Source of the DNA: Helicobacteraceae bacterium
GTDB lineage: Bacteria > Campylobacterota > Campylobacteria > Campylobacterales > Sulfurimonadaceae
Reading direction: 5' to 3'
Length of the DNA stretch: 32,046 nt
NCBI GenBank assembly: GCA_027859195.1
Contig: JAQIBF010000055.1
Location: 1-32,046 of the forward strand
The notes under the pieces were generated by a model. The model was not told the origin of the DNA, ran no database searches, and saw nothing but the letters and a program-made list of their open reading frames with translations. The first letter of the stretch is position 1, and each line of letters opens with the position of its first letter. Positions 17,625 through 24,588 of this stretch are shown piece by piece. The position numbers were made by a program, and so were the translations under genes.

Positions 17625-17929
17625 AATTTAACCTCATCAATCTCTTTAGACAAACCGCTTTTATTGAAGGTATCTCGTACCTGAGCCTTCTTTTTATTGC
17701 AATGCCTCTTAAGTACATCTATGATTATCCGATTGCAGTGAAAGTGGTAGGAATGGCACACGGCATCTTATTTATTCTCTTTATCTTCTTGCTCTTAAGC
17801 ACAGTACAAAAGTATAGGTTTTCGACACTTTTCACAGTTGTACTGCTTGTTGCCTCTCTCCTTCCTTTCGGTACATTTTTCACCGATAGAAAGTTAAAAG
17901 AGTACTCGCTGAAAAAACAACTTCTATAA
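17621..17929 (+). CDS. DUF3817 family membrane protein
   Basis: This 102-residue protein has three predicted membrane helices and the DUF3817 signature around RQTAFIEGISYLSLLFIAMP (residues 10-29) and a histidine-containing second helix, VVGMAHGILFILFIF. Its ATG overlaps the uppP stop codon (ATGA), so it is translationally coupled to uppP. DUF3817 proteins are widespread small integral membrane proteins without a firm function. The coupling hints at a lipid- or envelope-related role, but that is inference. Confidence 0.85.
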   Translation: MKFNLINLFRQTAFIEGISYLSLLFIAMPLKYIYDYPIAVKVVGMAHGILFILFIFLLLSTVQKYRFSTLFTVVLLVASLLPFGTFFTDRKLKEYSLKKQLL

Positions 17930-18035
17930 GCACTGGCACATTCTCTTTGGCATGCCTGGATTTGACAAGTTCTACCAAATGATCGCCAGATAGTGTGCTA
18001 GTGAGATCGATTGATCATTTTTAAATGTAGTGAGA

Positions 18036-18203
18036 CTAAGCGTCTAACTCTTCGAAATCCTCTTTACTGGCACCGCAATCAGGACAGACCCAATCATCCG
18101 GAATATCTTCAAACTCTGTCCCAGGGGCAATCCCGCCATCAGGGTCACCGACTTTAGGATCATAGATCCATTCACATGCAGTACATATATATCTCTTTGC
18201 CAT
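18036..18203 (-). CDS. Rubredoxin
   Basis: Rubredoxin is a small soluble electron carrier with one iron held by four cysteines. I chose the start at 18203 (55 residues, [16 protein letters not shown]) because AAGGA lies six bases upstream; the longer frame from 18239 would add twelve residues without a better ribosome site. The two binding pairs are CTAC near residues 7-10 and CPDC near residues 40-43, with the conserved aromatic YDP and DDW stretches between. The acidic tail is normal. It likely donates electrons in oxygen or peroxide detoxification, but the partner is not in the window. Confidence 0.95.
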   Translation of the reverse strand: MAKRYICTACEWIYDPKVGDPDGGIAPGTEFEDIPDDWVCPDCGASKEDFEELDA

Positions 18204-18414
18204 CTTCAATCCTTTTAATAGACTGCTCAAATCATACATGAGTACACATATTTTTCAGCACTCTTTTAATTAAGTGTAACCAATAATTTGTTTGTGTTAT
18301 AGTTGTTTAGATGAGACACTTTATTTATTTAAGTAAGCGCTAATATTTAGCGCTATTTATAGAAAGTCGTTAGGTGTTAACCGCACCCAATTTAGAAAAC
18401 GAAAGAAGAAATAG

Positions 18415-18504
18415 TCACTGTTCTTTTATCTGCTGAAGATCACTTTGCAACTCATGTTTCATATGCATCATTTTCTCTTTAATCATTTCAGGATGGTTGA
18501 TCAT
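18415..18504 (-). other. 29-codon frame, probably the displaced C-terminus of the cytochrome-like gene
   Basis: This short frame begins MINHPEMIKEKMMHMKHELQ and has AAGG seven bases upstream, so it could be a free peptide rich in Met, His and Lys. The frame is open upstream of the ATG and reads LRLSQGYLM directly after the last sense codons of the upstream gene. One extra T in its terminal TTTTT run would join the two into one protein about 41 residues longer. I favour a frameshifted C-terminus; a small independent gene is the alternative. Confidence 0.4.
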
Positions 18505-18524
18505 CAGATACCCTTGTGAGAGTC

Positions 18525-18917
18525 TTAGAAAAAGTTTGCACTTGAACTATCTTTTGTCTCCAAGTCTATCGGCTTTTCTACACCCTTGTCATCACCGCAT
18601 GAGGGTATATTTCCTGAGTCACTTGCATACTCAATAGCAAAGTCTCTTACGTGTTGCAATTTTTTCCATGTTTTTGGATTGCTCAGATAACTTTCATATT
18701 TAGGGTATTTTTTTGAGAATTCTATTATAAATCCTCTCCCCTCATTTTCAAAAAGCAGTGTCCACTCATCCTGCGTATGAAGCTGCACAAACTCAAGACC
18801 ATCCATCTTAAACTTCTGCTTGAAGTTTTTCATATAGTAGCGTTTTCCCTTGTTGACATCTGCCATCACACTTGAGGTCAACAATAGAACCACTACCATT
18901 ACAATCAAACGTTTCAT
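18525..18917 (-). CDS. Exported haem-less cytochrome-like protein, possibly frameshifted at its end
   Basis: The protein starts best at 18917 (130 residues, MKRLIVMVVVLLLTSSVMAD), since AAGGAG lies eight bases upstream. A signal peptide ends near the VMA-DVNKG boundary. The mature part, from KGKRYYMKNFKQKFKMDG to YASDSGNIPSCGDD, resembles small periplasmic cytochrome-type proteins of Campylobacterota, but no CxxCH haem site is present and only one cysteine remains. The frame ends in a TTTTT run followed by TAA, with an apparently continuous frame behind it. It follows a cytochrome c remnant and an exported rhodanese, suggesting a former periplasmic redox or sulfur cluster. The family is tentative. 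Confidence 0.55.
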   Translation of the reverse strand: MKRLIVMVVVLLLTSSVMADVNKGKRYYMKNFKQKFKMDGLEFVQLHTQDEWTLLFENEGRGFIIEFSKKYPKYESYLSNPKTWKKLQHVRDFAIEYASDSGNIPSCGDDKGVEKPIDLETKDSSSANFF

Positions 18918-18919
18918 AC

Positions 18920-19043
18920 TCATTGCTCCTTCTTCGTGCCTTTTATCCATTGTGAAACAATACCCGATTCTTCATTTGTCAACTGTTTAAATGCAGGCAT
19001 CTTGGCATGTCGTTAGGGTTTTTAGAGGGGTACGAGTAGGTGT
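18920..19043 (-). pseudogene. C-terminal stump of a class I cytochrome c gene
   Basis: On the minus strand two adjacent frames together read like the end of a cytochrome c. One gives HTYSYPSKNPNDMP (19043 down to about 19002). A frame one base off gives KMPAFKQLTNEESGIVSQWI and ends at a TGA at 18922-18920. The MPAF stretch resembles the axial-methionine region and the rest the last helix of class I cytochromes. A single missing A would restore the join. No signal peptide or CxxCH remains upstream, so the 5' part is lost. The stop overlaps an ATG of the next gene, as in an operon. Confidence 0.5.
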
Positions 19044-19073
19044 GAGGCAGTATCACATCTGTCATACTGCCTC
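19044..19073 (-). terminator. 10-bp hairpin after the rhodanese gene
   Basis: Perfect arms gaggcagtat (19044-19053) and atactgcctc (19064-19073) close a ten-base loop, starting 11 bp past the rhodanese stop codon. There is no T run on the minus strand, so it may be an mRNA 3' hairpin, or mark the edge of the deletion that removed the cytochrome c 5' end. Confidence 0.45.
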
Positions 19074-19083
19074 TCATTCACTC

Positions 19084-19551
19084 CTATTTTATAGGTGCAT
19101 TTTTAGCCGAGTTACCTTGTGCAAGACCGACGATCCCGCCTTTCATAACACGTACATTTTTAAAGCCGATCATCTTTAGACTTGCGACTACCATAACCGC
19201 ACGCGTACCTGAATAACAGACAACGATAATGAGTTCATCTTTTGGCAGCTTGTTCAGGTTCGCCTCTTCAAAAAGATGTTCTACCGGTATCTCCAATGTG
19301 TTAGGTGTATTGATCCCTACCACTGACAATTCCCCTTGCGTACGGACATCCAGAAATGTAAACTTCTGTTTGTCACGTATCATCTTCATCGTCTCTTCAC
19401 CATCGATGTAGAGCTTCGATTGGGCACAGGCCTTTTGTGTAAAGTTCGAATAGAACGTGTCAAAATCTTTAGCTTTATTTGTGTCATATGCAAACGCGTT
19501 TATTGCCAATGTAGCGAGCAACAACGTACCTGTTAGAATTTTCTTCATCAT
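19084..19551 (-). CDS. Exported single-domain rhodanese-like sulfurtransferase
   Basis: Rhodanese domains carry persulfide sulfur on a catalytic cysteine. This 155-residue protein has a signal peptide (about residues 1-21, LLLATLAINAFA-YD) and one rhodanese domain. FLDVRTQGE (66-74) is the CH2A-type signature, and VVCYSGTRA contains the active loop CYSGTR with Cys112. The loop is six residues, as in sulfur-handling rhodaneses. AAGGAAAG precedes the start. It lies in front of the cytochrome remnant, which suggests a periplasmic sulfur-oxidation or detoxification role, though the electron carrier seems lost. Confidence 0.88.
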   Translation of the reverse strand: MMKKILTGTLLLATLAINAFAYDTNKAKDFDTFYSNFTQKACAQSKLYIDGEETMKMIRDKQKFTFLDVRTQGELSVVGINTPNTLEIPVEHLFEEANLNKLPKDELIIVVCYSGTRAVMVVASLKMIGFKNVRVMKGGIVGLAQGNSAKNAPIK

Positions 19552-19694
19552 TATGCTTTCCTTGATTATTTTTATAATAATACATATTTGGCGATTAAAC
19601 TAACCTTATGCTACATTTTTACCGTCATATTACGTCAGACCTGTTTATCTAAACAGGCTAAAATCTGTTTACAAAGAATAAAGAGGAAGTTTAT

Positions 19695-20303
19695 ATGTCA
19701 CGTTTTGATAAAGCTGCAAAAGAGTGGGACGGCTCCCAGCTGCGGCAGATGCTCGCCTTTGATATTGCCAAGGGTATTATAGAGTCGCACCCTCTCACGA
19801 AAGAGATGAAAATCCTGGATTTTGGTGCAGGAACAGGCCTGCTCAGCAAACACCTCTGCGCTCAGGTAGGTCACCTTACCGCACTTGATATTTCAAAAGG
19901 CATGCTCGAACAGCTGAAAGAGAATGCAAGTGCATGGGATACATGTGATGTCGAGACGGTGCATAAAGATATCTTGGACTATACACCTACCGAACCGTTT
20001 GACGGGGTTGTAAGTTCTATGAGTATGCATCATATTGAAGATATCGATCGTCTTTTTCAGACTTTTGCAACCATCCTCAAGCCAAAAGGCTTTATCGCTA
20101 TAGCTGATTTGGAAGTCGAAGACGGAAGTTTTCACGAATATGAGAATGAAGGTGTATATCATTTTGGATTTGAGGAAGAGGCATTAACACAGATCGCACG
20201 AAAACATGGCTTTACATCCGTCTCTTTTCAGACCGTACATTGTGTGCGAAAAGAGGATAATAGAGAGTATCAGATCTTCTTAATGAACGCGCAATACACG
20301 TAA
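19695..20303 (+). CDS. Class I SAM-dependent methyltransferase
   Basis: This 202-residue protein has a Rossmann-type methyltransferase fold. Motif I is KILDFGAGTGLLSKHL (about 39-54), the acidic end of strand 2 is ALDISKGML, and SSMSMHHIEDIDRLF (about 103-117) fits motif IV and the following helix of UbiE/COQ5-like small-molecule methyltransferases. GAGG lies close upstream of the ATG. The substrate is not identifiable. It converges on the reverse transcriptase gene; the two stop codons are four bases apart and share a hairpin. Confidence 0.88.
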   Translation: MSRFDKAAKEWDGSQLRQMLAFDIAKGIIESHPLTKEMKILDFGAGTGLLSKHLCAQVGHLTALDISKGMLEQLKENASAWDTCDVETVHKDILDYTPTEPFDGVVSSMSMHHIEDIDRLFQTFATILKPKGFIAIADLEVEDGSFHEYENEGVYHFGFEEEALTQIARKHGFTSVSFQTVHCVRKEDNREYQIFLMNAQYT

Positions 20304-20328
20304 GAGTCTAATAGACCTTACGTTTTTT
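20298..20328 (+). terminator. Intrinsic terminator of the methyltransferase gene, inside the RT 3' end
   Basis: A stem of acgtaag (20298-20304) with cttacgt (20317-20323), extended by an inner gtct/agac pairing, is followed by a run of six T on the plus strand. It overlaps the stop codons of both convergent genes and may act on both transcripts. Confidence 0.8.
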
Positions 20329-21897
20329 GATCTTTTTCAACTCGCGTTTGATAACAATAGCCTCATGTTCCATCTTGATCATTAAACGTTGGGTCTTATA
20401 CCCTTTTTTACTGATCCTGATGTCATAATCTCCAGGTTTAAGCGCTATTCCTATTGTGTATTTTGGAACGATGTTCATGATCTGGATCTTTGCATCATAA
20501 GGCACTGTTTCAATAAAAAGCGGATAAGCCTCTTTGATCTTGACCTTTGTAGCTGAAAAGTAATACCCCATTGCCGCTATAAGAAGGAGAATAGGCAGTG
20601 CACTTGCTATAAAAATTTTACTCAATGACCTTTTCTTCTCCGCTTTCTCTTCAGTAGCCTGTTGCGTCTCATCTTTAATACGTCTGCGCTCCAGTTTATT
20701 ATCCTGGAACTGGGCAGCCTGCGCCTGTTCAATCTCTTTAAGCGCATCAAAATCGACGTTTAGCTCTTTAACGCGACCGTCTTCTCTCTCCTGGAGAGCT
20801 GTTGGACTCGTCTGTTGGGAAGGTTGGTCAACCGCCTTTTCCTGCTGAGGCTTTTTCGGCTCTTTCTTCTCTTCTTCCTCTGCTGCAAAATGTTTCTCTA
20901 TATCTTTTCGGGTCTTTTGTCGCGCCTTTTCAGCCCGTTTTTTCTCGTTTTGATAAAACGCTTCACGCTGTGCTAAAAATGTCTCTTTTTGCCGCGTCCA
21001 TTTTCCAGGATCGATCTCATGTGCGTATAACTGTTTATCAAAATCACTTTCGACAGCATCAACATATCCTTCGAACGAAAGGAGATCAGAGAGGTAAAAG
21101 TCATTTGAGATGTCAAGCGCCTCTTCTTCAAATATATTTTTGTTGAGCAGGTCTCTGTCGGTGTAAAAGGCTCGTGGTATTTTACACTCAGCCCATGAGA
21201 GCAGACCAAACGCCTTCTCTCTGTTTTTTTGATGCAGTGCCGCACGAATTCTGCGCTTTACTTTTCGGCTTGGATAGATATCTCTCTCATCAACTGCTAT
21301 CCCCGTGATCATCCTTCGACCCTGTTTGGAACTTTGAAGCGTCCTTTTTTCAGGGTTAAGTTCAAAACCCCCTTCGGTGATGACCTTCTCTACCAAGGCC
21401 TCCAGAGTCGCTGCAAAATCTTTATGATTAAACGAAAAGATCATATCATCGGCATAACGGGTGTAGACAGCGTATATGCCCTCTTCCGATATAGCATGTT
21501 TGATCATCTTGTCCAGCTTTAAAAATGAGAGGTTGGCAATAAGAGGACTGGTTGGCAATCCCTGTCTGGCTATGCCGCCTATAAAGCAGAGGTTGCGCTG
21601 CTCATCACTCAGATAGTCACTGACCATTTCTACTTTGACAGAGTCAAAAAAATCCTTAAGATCGAGAGAGAGTGTGTAGGTATAGCCGATATGTTTTTGA
21701 GCGTTGCTGACCGGACCCCTACCGCGCATAAAGCCGTGTACTGTTCGATCAGTATCTGCATTGTGAACTTTTTGCTGCAGGTCGAGTAAAAATGTTGTGA
21801 GCTTTTCTTTGTAGGCTTTAGAAGGGGCATATATGGTTCGAAACCTGCCATTTCCTTTAGGAAGTTTGATTATCTTGTACTGTTTTTTTATAACCAT
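20308..21897 (-). CDS. Retron-like reverse transcriptase fused to a membrane helix and PEGA-like domain
   Basis: The first 230 residues form a reverse transcriptase: FRTIYAP (19-25), LDLKDFF with catalytic Asp79 (78-84), RQGLPTSPLIANL (111-123) and YTRYADDMIF with Asp150 and Asp151 (145-154). NAQKH (65-69) and MITGI (196-200) match the NAxxH and VTG signatures of retron reverse transcriptases. Residues 300-425 are highly charged, coiled-coil-like and low complexity. A membrane helix spans about 428-447, and 459-521 fits a PEGA beta-domain (FIETVPYDAKIQI, LKPGDYDIRISKKGYKTQ). So the enzyme would sit inside, tethered to the membrane, with PEGA outside. The ATG has only a weak ribosome site, and the frame is open for 20 codons upstream without a standard start. 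I do not know this architecture from described retrons. Confidence 0.85.
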   Translation of the reverse strand: MVIKKQYKIIKLPKGNGRFRTIYAPSKAYKEKLTTFLLDLQQKVHNADTDRTVHGFMRGRGPVSNAQKHIGYTYTLSLDLKDFFDSVKVEMVSDYLSDEQRNLCFIGGIARQGLPTSPLIANLSFLKLDKMIKHAISEEGIYAVYTRYADDMIFSFNHKDFAATLEALVEKVITEGGFELNPEKRTLQSSKQGRRMITGIAVDERDIYPSRKVKRRIRAALHQKNREKAFGLLSWAECKIPRAFYTDRDLLNKNIFEEEALDISNDFYLSDLLSFEGYVDAVESDFDKQLYAHEIDPGKWTRQKETFLAQREAFYQNEKKRAEKARQKTRKDIEKHFAAEEEEKKEPKKPQQEKAVDQPSQQTSPTALQEREDGRVKELNVDFDALKEIEQAQAAQFQDNKLERRRIKDETQQATEEKAEKKRSLSKIFIASALPILLLIAAMGYYFSATKVKIKEAYPLFIETVPYDAKIQIMNIVPKYTIGIALKPGDYDIRISKKGYKTQRLMIKMEHEAIVIKRELKKIKKRKVY

Positions 21898-21953
21898 CTC
21901 TTTGATACCCCGGTTTCGAAGCAGAGAAATCTGTAACAGTAATGATGTTTGGG

Positions 21954-22012
21954 TTTAGGGGGTTTGAGTAAAACCGGTGCTATACGCTTCGGTTTTACTC
22001 AAGCCCCCTAAA
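21954..22012. repeat. 23-bp near-perfect hairpin in the RT leader
   Basis: Arms 21954-21976 and 21990-22012 pair at 22 of 23 positions. The exception, 21963/22003, is a G-T pair on plus and an A-C mismatch on minus. The 13-base loop can fold a little further. No T run follows on the minus strand, so it is not an ordinary terminator. It starts 57 bp upstream of the RT start codon. Confidence 0.85.
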
Positions 22013-22165
22013 TTCAATGATCGCTGTTCATACATTTTTCTATTTCGAGGTTTTAGCGTTAGACAGGCAGCACGAATTTCGGTAGATACGTCAAAAAAGT
22101 AGGCGAAACGCACTACATAAACGTATCTGAACTACGATCGAAATCGTAAATAGCTACTGCCTTGC
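21954..22165 (-). ncRNA. Candidate structured RNA upstream of the RT (msr-msd-like)
   Basis: Read in the RT direction, a predicted start near 22163 leads straight into a three-way-junction fold: P1 pairs 22157-22162 with 22065-22070; one arm is a 6-bp stem with a TTCG loop (22148-22133); the other is an 8-bp stem (22121-22128 with 22084-22091) capped by a GTAG/GCG hairpin (22099-22116). Then comes a long hairpin at 22012-21954. Order and strand fit a retron msr-msd. A convincing a1/a2 pairing was not found: the best is eight pairs, three of them G-T wobbles, between 22154-22161 and 21935-21942. The retron RNA call is inference. Confidence 0.5.
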
Positions 22166-22169
22166 AAAG

Positions 22170-22175
22170 ATTATA
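22170..22175 (-). promoter_or_regulatory. -10 box for the structured RNA / RT transcript
   Basis: A perfect TATAAT reads on the minus strand at 22175-22170. Transcription would begin near 22163, exactly at the 5' arm of P1. No convincing -35 box is seen, which is common for sigma70 promoters in Campylobacterota. Confidence 0.55.
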
Positions 22176-22277
22176 TGCTAGCGAAGCTTAACGGGATTTA
22201 AAGTTCACCTGTCATAACTTTACTGGTAAAGAAACAGCTATACGTAAACCCGCAAAGAGCTCTTGAAATTCTTAGCC

Positions 22278-23822
22278 CTACCTTTTCTCAATCGTGCCAA
22301 ATTTATAGACCAAGCCAAGATCAAACAGTGTCGTGTTGAGTGTACCTTGAAACGAACGTATTCGACCGATGCCAACTTGAACATCGACCTCTTTGTTAAT
22401 AGCCAAATTTGCGCCGACCATAGGCTGCATGAGGGCACCTCCTTCGGTAGCTACGCCGCCGCCGGCACCAGCGCCGCCCAGCAGTTCACAATAAAAGGAG
22501 AGTGTGTTATAAACACGCGGCGTACGGTACCCCAATCCGAACAGTCCCCCCGCGTATCCACCCACATTGCCATCATAAGCACCATAAGCCTGACCCGTTA
22601 CATAGAAATGGCTGTTTATATAGCGATCGATCTTCAGACCGATGAGCTGTACAGCAGCGTCTTGCTTGTTGTAGCGAATAGTGTCGGACGGTAAATAGGT
22701 TTGATTCACCATACGAATATTCCACTCACCCGTTGCTGTCTCTTTATAAGCAGCAACACCACTGATGCTGTGTCCGATACCGAGGATCGAAAGGTTATAC
22801 GCTAAATTCAGTTTGATGACTTTTGCATGAAAAGTGCCATTAGGGGCATCGATATAGCCGGCTTCTGCATTAATTGTCACTGCTTTTATGGGCTTGTAAT
22901 ATGCGCCTATATTTGCTTTGTAGATAAACCCGCCCCCTGTATCGACCCGGCCTCCGCCACCACTGCCAAGCGATACTTTCGCCTTCATTCCAAACTTTTC
23001 ATTGAGAGTATAGTCATAGCCCACACCGCCTAACACTTCGGCATACCCTCCGGCACCGCCGTTAAATGCTCCGGAAGTTTCAAGAAAACCAAACCAATAC
23101 TTATGTAAATAGCTGCCATATTCAAAACCGATCAGACTGATATTTTCAAGATCTTTTTGTCCGGCAGTGTCTTTGGTTCCGCTAAGAGGAAAATATTGTT
23201 CAAAGGCGGCGGCGAAGTAATGATCGCTCCAACCAAAATCGTATTGAGAGGCATAACTGCTAATGGCCTTGTGCACTCTTTCACTATTGTTTGTTTCCGC
23301 TGAAACCATTTCAAAAGGTATGTCAAGCTGCAAAGAGAGCTGGTTGCTGTCTATATCACCATTAGGAAATTTTACTTTGCTATAGGCAAGACCGAGTTTC
23401 CACGATGAAGCGTCATAGAGCAGACCTGCATGCGGCCGCAACATCAACCCGCCACCTTGAGGTGCGGAACCACCGCCACCGCCACCGCCAAAGATACCGA
23501 CATCAAACACAAGATTATGAATAAGTGTCTGTTGATAGCCAAGCTCCAGACCGCCGGTGAAAAAGCCACCGCGTTCACCTGTTATAGCGCCATACACACC
23601 TACCCCGTAATAAAAGCCCATCTCATTCGCAAGCAGATAGTTGATACCCAAAAAACCCATATTCTCATCTTCTGGAAGAGAAAGTGTCTCATAGGTAGTT
23701 CGATACAGCCCTTTGTTGATGGTGATATCGTCTGCTTGCAGCATGAGCGAAGCGAATAAAATCATTGGCAGTAAAAATGTGCTTGCTCTGTTCACGGCAC
23801 GGGTCTGATAACGTTTAGTCAA
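22278..23822 (-). CDS. Predicted outer-membrane beta-barrel protein with three glycine-rich repeats
   Basis: The 514-residue product has a signal peptide (STFLLPMILFASLMLQA-DD) and then alternating beta-strand-like sequence. Three similar units of about 115 residues cover roughly 57-170, 229-343 and 391-506. Each has a GG-rich turn before a GxGY strand, a poly-glycine loop (112-125, 287-298, 449-462), and an ending like GYI-x-x-PNG-x-F before a final aliphatic strand. The frame opens with TTG at 23822; a GTG at 23795 would give a tidier signal peptide, and neither has a clear ribosome site. It starts 23 bases after rdgB and lies upstream of the RT leader. I do not recognise a named family. 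Confidence 0.6.
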   Translation of the reverse strand: MTKRYQTRAVNRASTFLLPMILFASLMLQADDITINKGLYRTTYETLSLPEDENMGFLGINYLLANEMGFYYGVGVYGAITGERGGFFTGGLELGYQQTLIHNLVFDVGIFGGGGGGGSAPQGGGLMLRPHAGLLYDASSWKLGLAYSKVKFPNGDIDSNQLSLQLDIPFEMVSAETNNSERVHKAISSYASQYDFGWSDHYFAAAFEQYFPLSGTKDTAGQKDLENISLIGFEYGSYLHKYWFGFLETSGAFNGGAGGYAEVLGGVGYDYTLNEKFGMKAKVSLGSGGGGRVDTGGGFIYKANIGAYYKPIKAVTINAEAGYIDAPNGTFHAKVIKLNLAYNLSILGIGHSISGVAAYKETATGEWNIRMVNQTYLPSDTIRYNKQDAAVQLIGLKIDRYINSHFYVTGQAYGAYDGNVGGYAGGLFGLGYRTPRVYNTLSFYCELLGGAGAGGGVATEGGALMQPMVGANLAINKEVDVQVGIGRIRSFQGTLNTTLFDLGLVYKFGTIEKR

Positions 23823-23845
23823 AAGTCTGATCTATCAAGCAAGCT

Positions 23846-24451
23846 CTAAAGCTCACGCCCTTTTTTAATCGTTGCTAGAAGCAATTTTGCCAAATAAAGC
23901 GCTTTAGAACGGTGGGAAAGCCCTTTTTTCACTTCATCATCCAACTCGCCCAAGGTCTTATCAAACCCTTCAGGAACAAAGCATGGATCGTAGCCAAAAC
24001 CGTTCTCACCTCTTGGAGTAGTGATAACATCACCATACATCCAGCCATGCACTACCTGCTCTCCTTCTCTGGTCACAACGGCGATAGCAGCCGTGTAATG
24101 CGCAGGTGAGCTCTCATAGCCTTTGGCCTTGACATCATTCATCAATTTATACAGGTTCTCTTTGTCACTGGCATTTTCACCGCCGTAGCGCGCACTGTAA
24201 ATCCCCGGGGCTCCATCCAAAACATCGACAGAGATTCCGCTGTCGTCTGAAAGGACAATTGCATCTTTATCATCTAAAGCGTCATAAACCGCCTTTGCTT
24301 TTAAGAGTGCATTCCCGCTAAATGTCGGCGCATCCTCAACAATGTCAAACGGCTCTATCATCTCGCTAAAAGCAACAACCTCAAAATCAGTACACATCGC
24401 TTTTATCTCACGTACTTTACCCTTGTTAGAGGTGGCTAAAACAATCTTCAT
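23846..24451 (-). CDS. rdgB: XTP/dITP diphosphatase (RdgB/HAM1)
   Basis: RdgB removes non-canonical purine nucleotides such as dITP and XTP, preventing their incorporation into DNA. The 201-residue protein has the family start IVLATSNKGKVREIKAM (residues 3-19), the catalytic LSDDSGISVDVLDGAPGIYS (67-86) and GENGFGYDPCFVPEG later, followed by LSHRSKAL. AAGGAAG lies before the ATG. The gene is divergent from the MFS gene. The next gene on this strand starts 23 bases behind it, so they may be co-transcribed. Confidence 0.96.
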   Translation of the reverse strand: MKIVLATSNKGKVREIKAMCTDFEVVAFSEMIEPFDIVEDAPTFSGNALLKAKAVYDALDDKDAIVLSDDSGISVDVLDGAPGIYSARYGGENASDKENLYKLMNDVKAKGYESSPAHYTAAIAVVTREGEQVVHGWMYGDVITTPRGENGFGYDPCFVPEGFDKTLGELDDEVKKGLSHRSKALYLAKLLLATIKKGREL

Positions 24452-24525
24452 TTTTACTTCCTTATGCTTCTCTTGTAAAAAGAAAGCGCTTTCAAAATTT
24501 GAGACAAAGAAAACAGCTTCTATAC

Positions 24526-24531
24526 TATAAT
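24526..24531 (+). promoter_or_regulatory. -10 box of the MFS gene
   Basis: TATAAT lies 57 bp upstream of the chosen ATG. An overlapping TATACT (24521-24526) has TTGAGA 16 bases upstream, a possible -35. The 137-bp spacer to rdgB must also hold the promoter for that gene. Confidence 0.45.
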
Positions 24532-24588
24532 GGCATTTTAACGCATATATTGCGAAAGTTCCAACATTATTTTGACAAAAGGTTATCC

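Noticed and set aside
17935-18020. Terminator between DUF3817 and rubredoxin genes
   Set aside because: Only weak gatc-based pairings are found near the T-rich stretch; not enough for a call.
18240-18414. Gene or RNA between rubredoxin and the cytochrome-like gene
   Set aside because: Apart from a small agcgct-type palindrome near 18335-18355 nothing convincing is seen.
21954-22012. Rho-independent terminator reading of the RT leader hairpin
   Set aside because: There is no T run on the minus strand and the stem is much longer than needed; kept instead as a structural RNA candidate.
22251-22275. aagagctctt palindrome as terminator of the barrel gene
   Set aside because: A loopless 10-bp palindrome without a T run cannot form a good terminator hairpin.
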